A DNA stretch of 27,485 bases from Desulfovibrionaceae bacterium UBA930 (GTDB lineage Bacteria; Desulfobacterota; Desulfovibrionia; Desulfovibrionales; Desulfovibrionaceae): assembly GCA_002293605.1 (NCBI GenBank), contig DBDO01000061.1, positions 10,406 through 37,890 of the forward strand. The letters are read 5' to 3'. The number at the start of each line of letters is the position of its first letter. Position 1 is the first letter of the stretch. The notes below the pieces were generated by a model. The model was given only the letters and a program-made list of their open reading frames with translations. It was not told the origin of the DNA and ran no database searches. Shown here one piece after another: positions 26,361-27,485 of the stretch. The position numbers and the translations under genes were made by a program.

Positions 26361-27380
26361 ATGAGCCGCCCTGCCTATTCCCTCTGTCTCTGCCCGGACA
26401 GCCGTCTCTTGCGTGGCTGTCTGGACAGGCTGCTGGCAGTGCACGCGCCTTCAGGCTCTTCTCCCCATGAACACTGGCAGCGTGTTGTCTTCTGGGGAGA
26501 CGAAGGACTCGGCCCCTCCTTTTGGGAAGAACTCAACCTGCAAGGCCTGTTCGCCTCTCCCAAGGCCCTGGTGCTCCGCAATGCGCAGGCCCTGCCTGCG
26601 GATGTGCTCAAAACACTCTCCAAGGCCCTGCTGCCCCTGGCCGGGAAGCCAGATGCGCCCCTGCCCCGTCCCCTGCTCTGGCCTCTGCTCTGCTTCGAGG
26701 CCCCTATTGAAAAGGGCAAGCCCAAACTTCCCGCGCATATTCTCCAATTGCCCTGCTGGCTGGAGGCTGAAAAACGCGGCTGGCTGGAGGTGACGCAGAG
26801 CCTGAACCCGGCAACGCTGCCCGCCTTTATCCGGGCCGAGTCTGAAAGCCTGGGGCTTACGCTGCGTCCTGAAGATCTGCACTTGCTGGCGCGCGCCCTC
26901 CCCCCGGATGCTGCCTTTATCGCCTCTGAAATACTCAAGCTCTCTCTGCTGGCCGATGCTGAAGGCCGCTTGCCGCGCGATGCGCTCTCCTTTGTGGCGC
27001 ACGCGCAGGAACTCAGTATTTTCGAACTATTGCGCAAGGTCCAGCAACGCAGCGATGCTCCTGCGGTTTGGAGGCAGGTGCTTGAGGACAAAATTTCCGG
27101 GGAAAGCATGGTGTTCGCCTTTACCGCCATTGTACTGCGCGAGGCGCGCCTGTTATGGCAGTGTCTGGCCGGACCCGCGCCTTTTTTGCCGCAACAGGCC
27201 GCACTGCAAAAAAAAATTGCCGCAGAAAGCCTGGGCTATGCCGGTATTGCCCGACTGTGGGATCTTGCCCTGCGTACGGATAAAGGCATAAAATCGGGTG
27301 AACGCAGCCCGGATCAGGCCTTTGAAATGCTCATCGGCGAACTGTTCGTGCTCTTTGGTGAGGGACGAAAACAACATTAG
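26361..27380 (+). CDS. holA: DNA polymerase III delta subunit
   Basis: A 339-residue protein placed as HolA, the clamp-loader delta subunit that opens the sliding clamp. Support comes from position (after leuS and lptE, as in many proteobacteria), length (E. coli 343) and the general pattern: an acidic and Leu-rich N-terminal AAA-like half, VFWGDEGL, LEAEKRGWLEV, and the C-terminal helical part with FELLRKVQQRSD. Sequence motifs are weak, so confidence is lower than for its neighbours. The start at 26361 (MSRPAYSLCLCPD) has GGGGA upstream; an in-frame ATG at 26226 would put the structured element inside the protein. Confidence 0.8.
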   Translation: MSRPAYSLCLCPDSRLLRGCLDRLLAVHAPSGSSPHEHWQRVVFWGDEGLGPSFWEELNLQGLFASPKALVLRNAQALPADVLKTLSKALLPLAGKPDAPLPRPLLWPLLCFEAPIEKGKPKLPAHILQLPCWLEAEKRGWLEVTQSLNPATLPAFIRAESESLGLTLRPEDLHLLARALPPDAAFIASEILKLSLLADAEGRLPRDALSFVAHAQELSIFELLRKVQQRSDAPAVWRQVLEDKISGESMVFAFTAIVLREARLLWQCLAGPAPFLPQQAALQKKIAAESLGYAGIARLWDLALRTDKGIKSGERSPDQAFEMLIGELFVLFGEGRKQH

Positions 27381-27396
27381 GTTCAGACCTCATTAC

Positions 27397-27485
27397 TTTG
27401 GGGCTACCGCCCCAAACCCCGTCCGGGGGAAATGACTTCCCTCTGCGCCCGCAGTTTTCCGAAAAGCGGCTGCGCCGCTTTTCGG
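27397..27485. repeat. GC hairpin repeat array, copy D (continues past the window)
   Basis: It starts 16 nt after the holA stop. Perfect 8-bp arms TTTGGGGC (27397-27404) and GCCCCAAA (27409-27416) come first. After the shared CGCCCGCAGTTTT comes the same 12-bp stem as in copy B: CCGAAAAGCGGC (27459-27470) and GCCGCTTTTCGG (27474-27485) around TGC. The array ends at the last base visible. Confidence 0.82.

Overview
The window looks like the chromosome of a Desulfovibrio-type sulfate reducer (Desulfovibrionaceae), GC-rich and strictly respiratory. Three things support this: a periplasmic selenocysteine formate dehydrogenase genetically linked to a small tetraheme class III cytochrome c; a bacteriohemerythrin; and the gene order yceD-rpmF-plsX-(fab)-glyA-dCMP deaminase-rib-nusB-leuS-lptE-holA, which I recall from Desulfovibrio genomes. 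Family assignments rest on motifs read by eye; no database search was run.

Layout. (1) 1-2772: the C-terminal two thirds of rpoC (+), starting exactly at the catalytic NADFDGD motif, followed by hairpins. (2) 2913-5721, minus strand: a two-gene unit of a bacteriohemerythrin and a FIST-GGDEF diguanylate cyclase, convergent with rpoC. (3) 5722-6374: an AT-rich, largely non-coding divergent spacer. (4) 6375-12125 (+): formate dehydrogenase locus: Tat-exported selenoprotein alpha subunit (in-frame UGA at 6939), three-cluster ferredoxin-like beta subunit, the maturation protein FdhE and a tetraheme cytochrome. Two dense arrays of perfect GC hairpins interrupt this locus. (5) 12180-12344: tRNA-Gly(GCC) and tRNA-Cys(GCA), then a strong terminator. 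(6) 12499-27380 (+): a long housekeeping run: yceD, rpmF, plsX, fabG, acpP, fabF, glyA, dCMP deaminase, ribD, ribE, ribBA, ribH, nusB, leuS, lptE and holA, with another hairpin array starting after holA and running off the window edge.

How the parts work together. The fdh products oxidise formate in the periplasm and pass electrons through FdhB to the periplasmic cytochrome c3 pool; FdhE acts in the cytoplasm on the alpha subunit before export. The hemerythrin/FIST-GGDEF pair, divergent from fdhA, looks like an O2/NO or small-ligand sensing branch feeding c-di-GMP. The housekeeping run makes membrane lipid precursors (plsX, fabG, acpP, fabF), one-carbon units and dUMP precursor (glyA, dCMP deaminase), a complete riboflavin pathway core (ribD, ribE, ribBA, ribH), and parts of transcription, translation, outer-membrane LPS export and replication.

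The most notable points are the modular hairpin arrays (four sites, one with seven hairpins in 200 bp and one carrying an inverted, insertion-bearing copy), the hemerythrin/FIST-GGDEF unit, and the absence of fabH between plsX and fabG, where a consensus promoter and leader hairpin are found instead.
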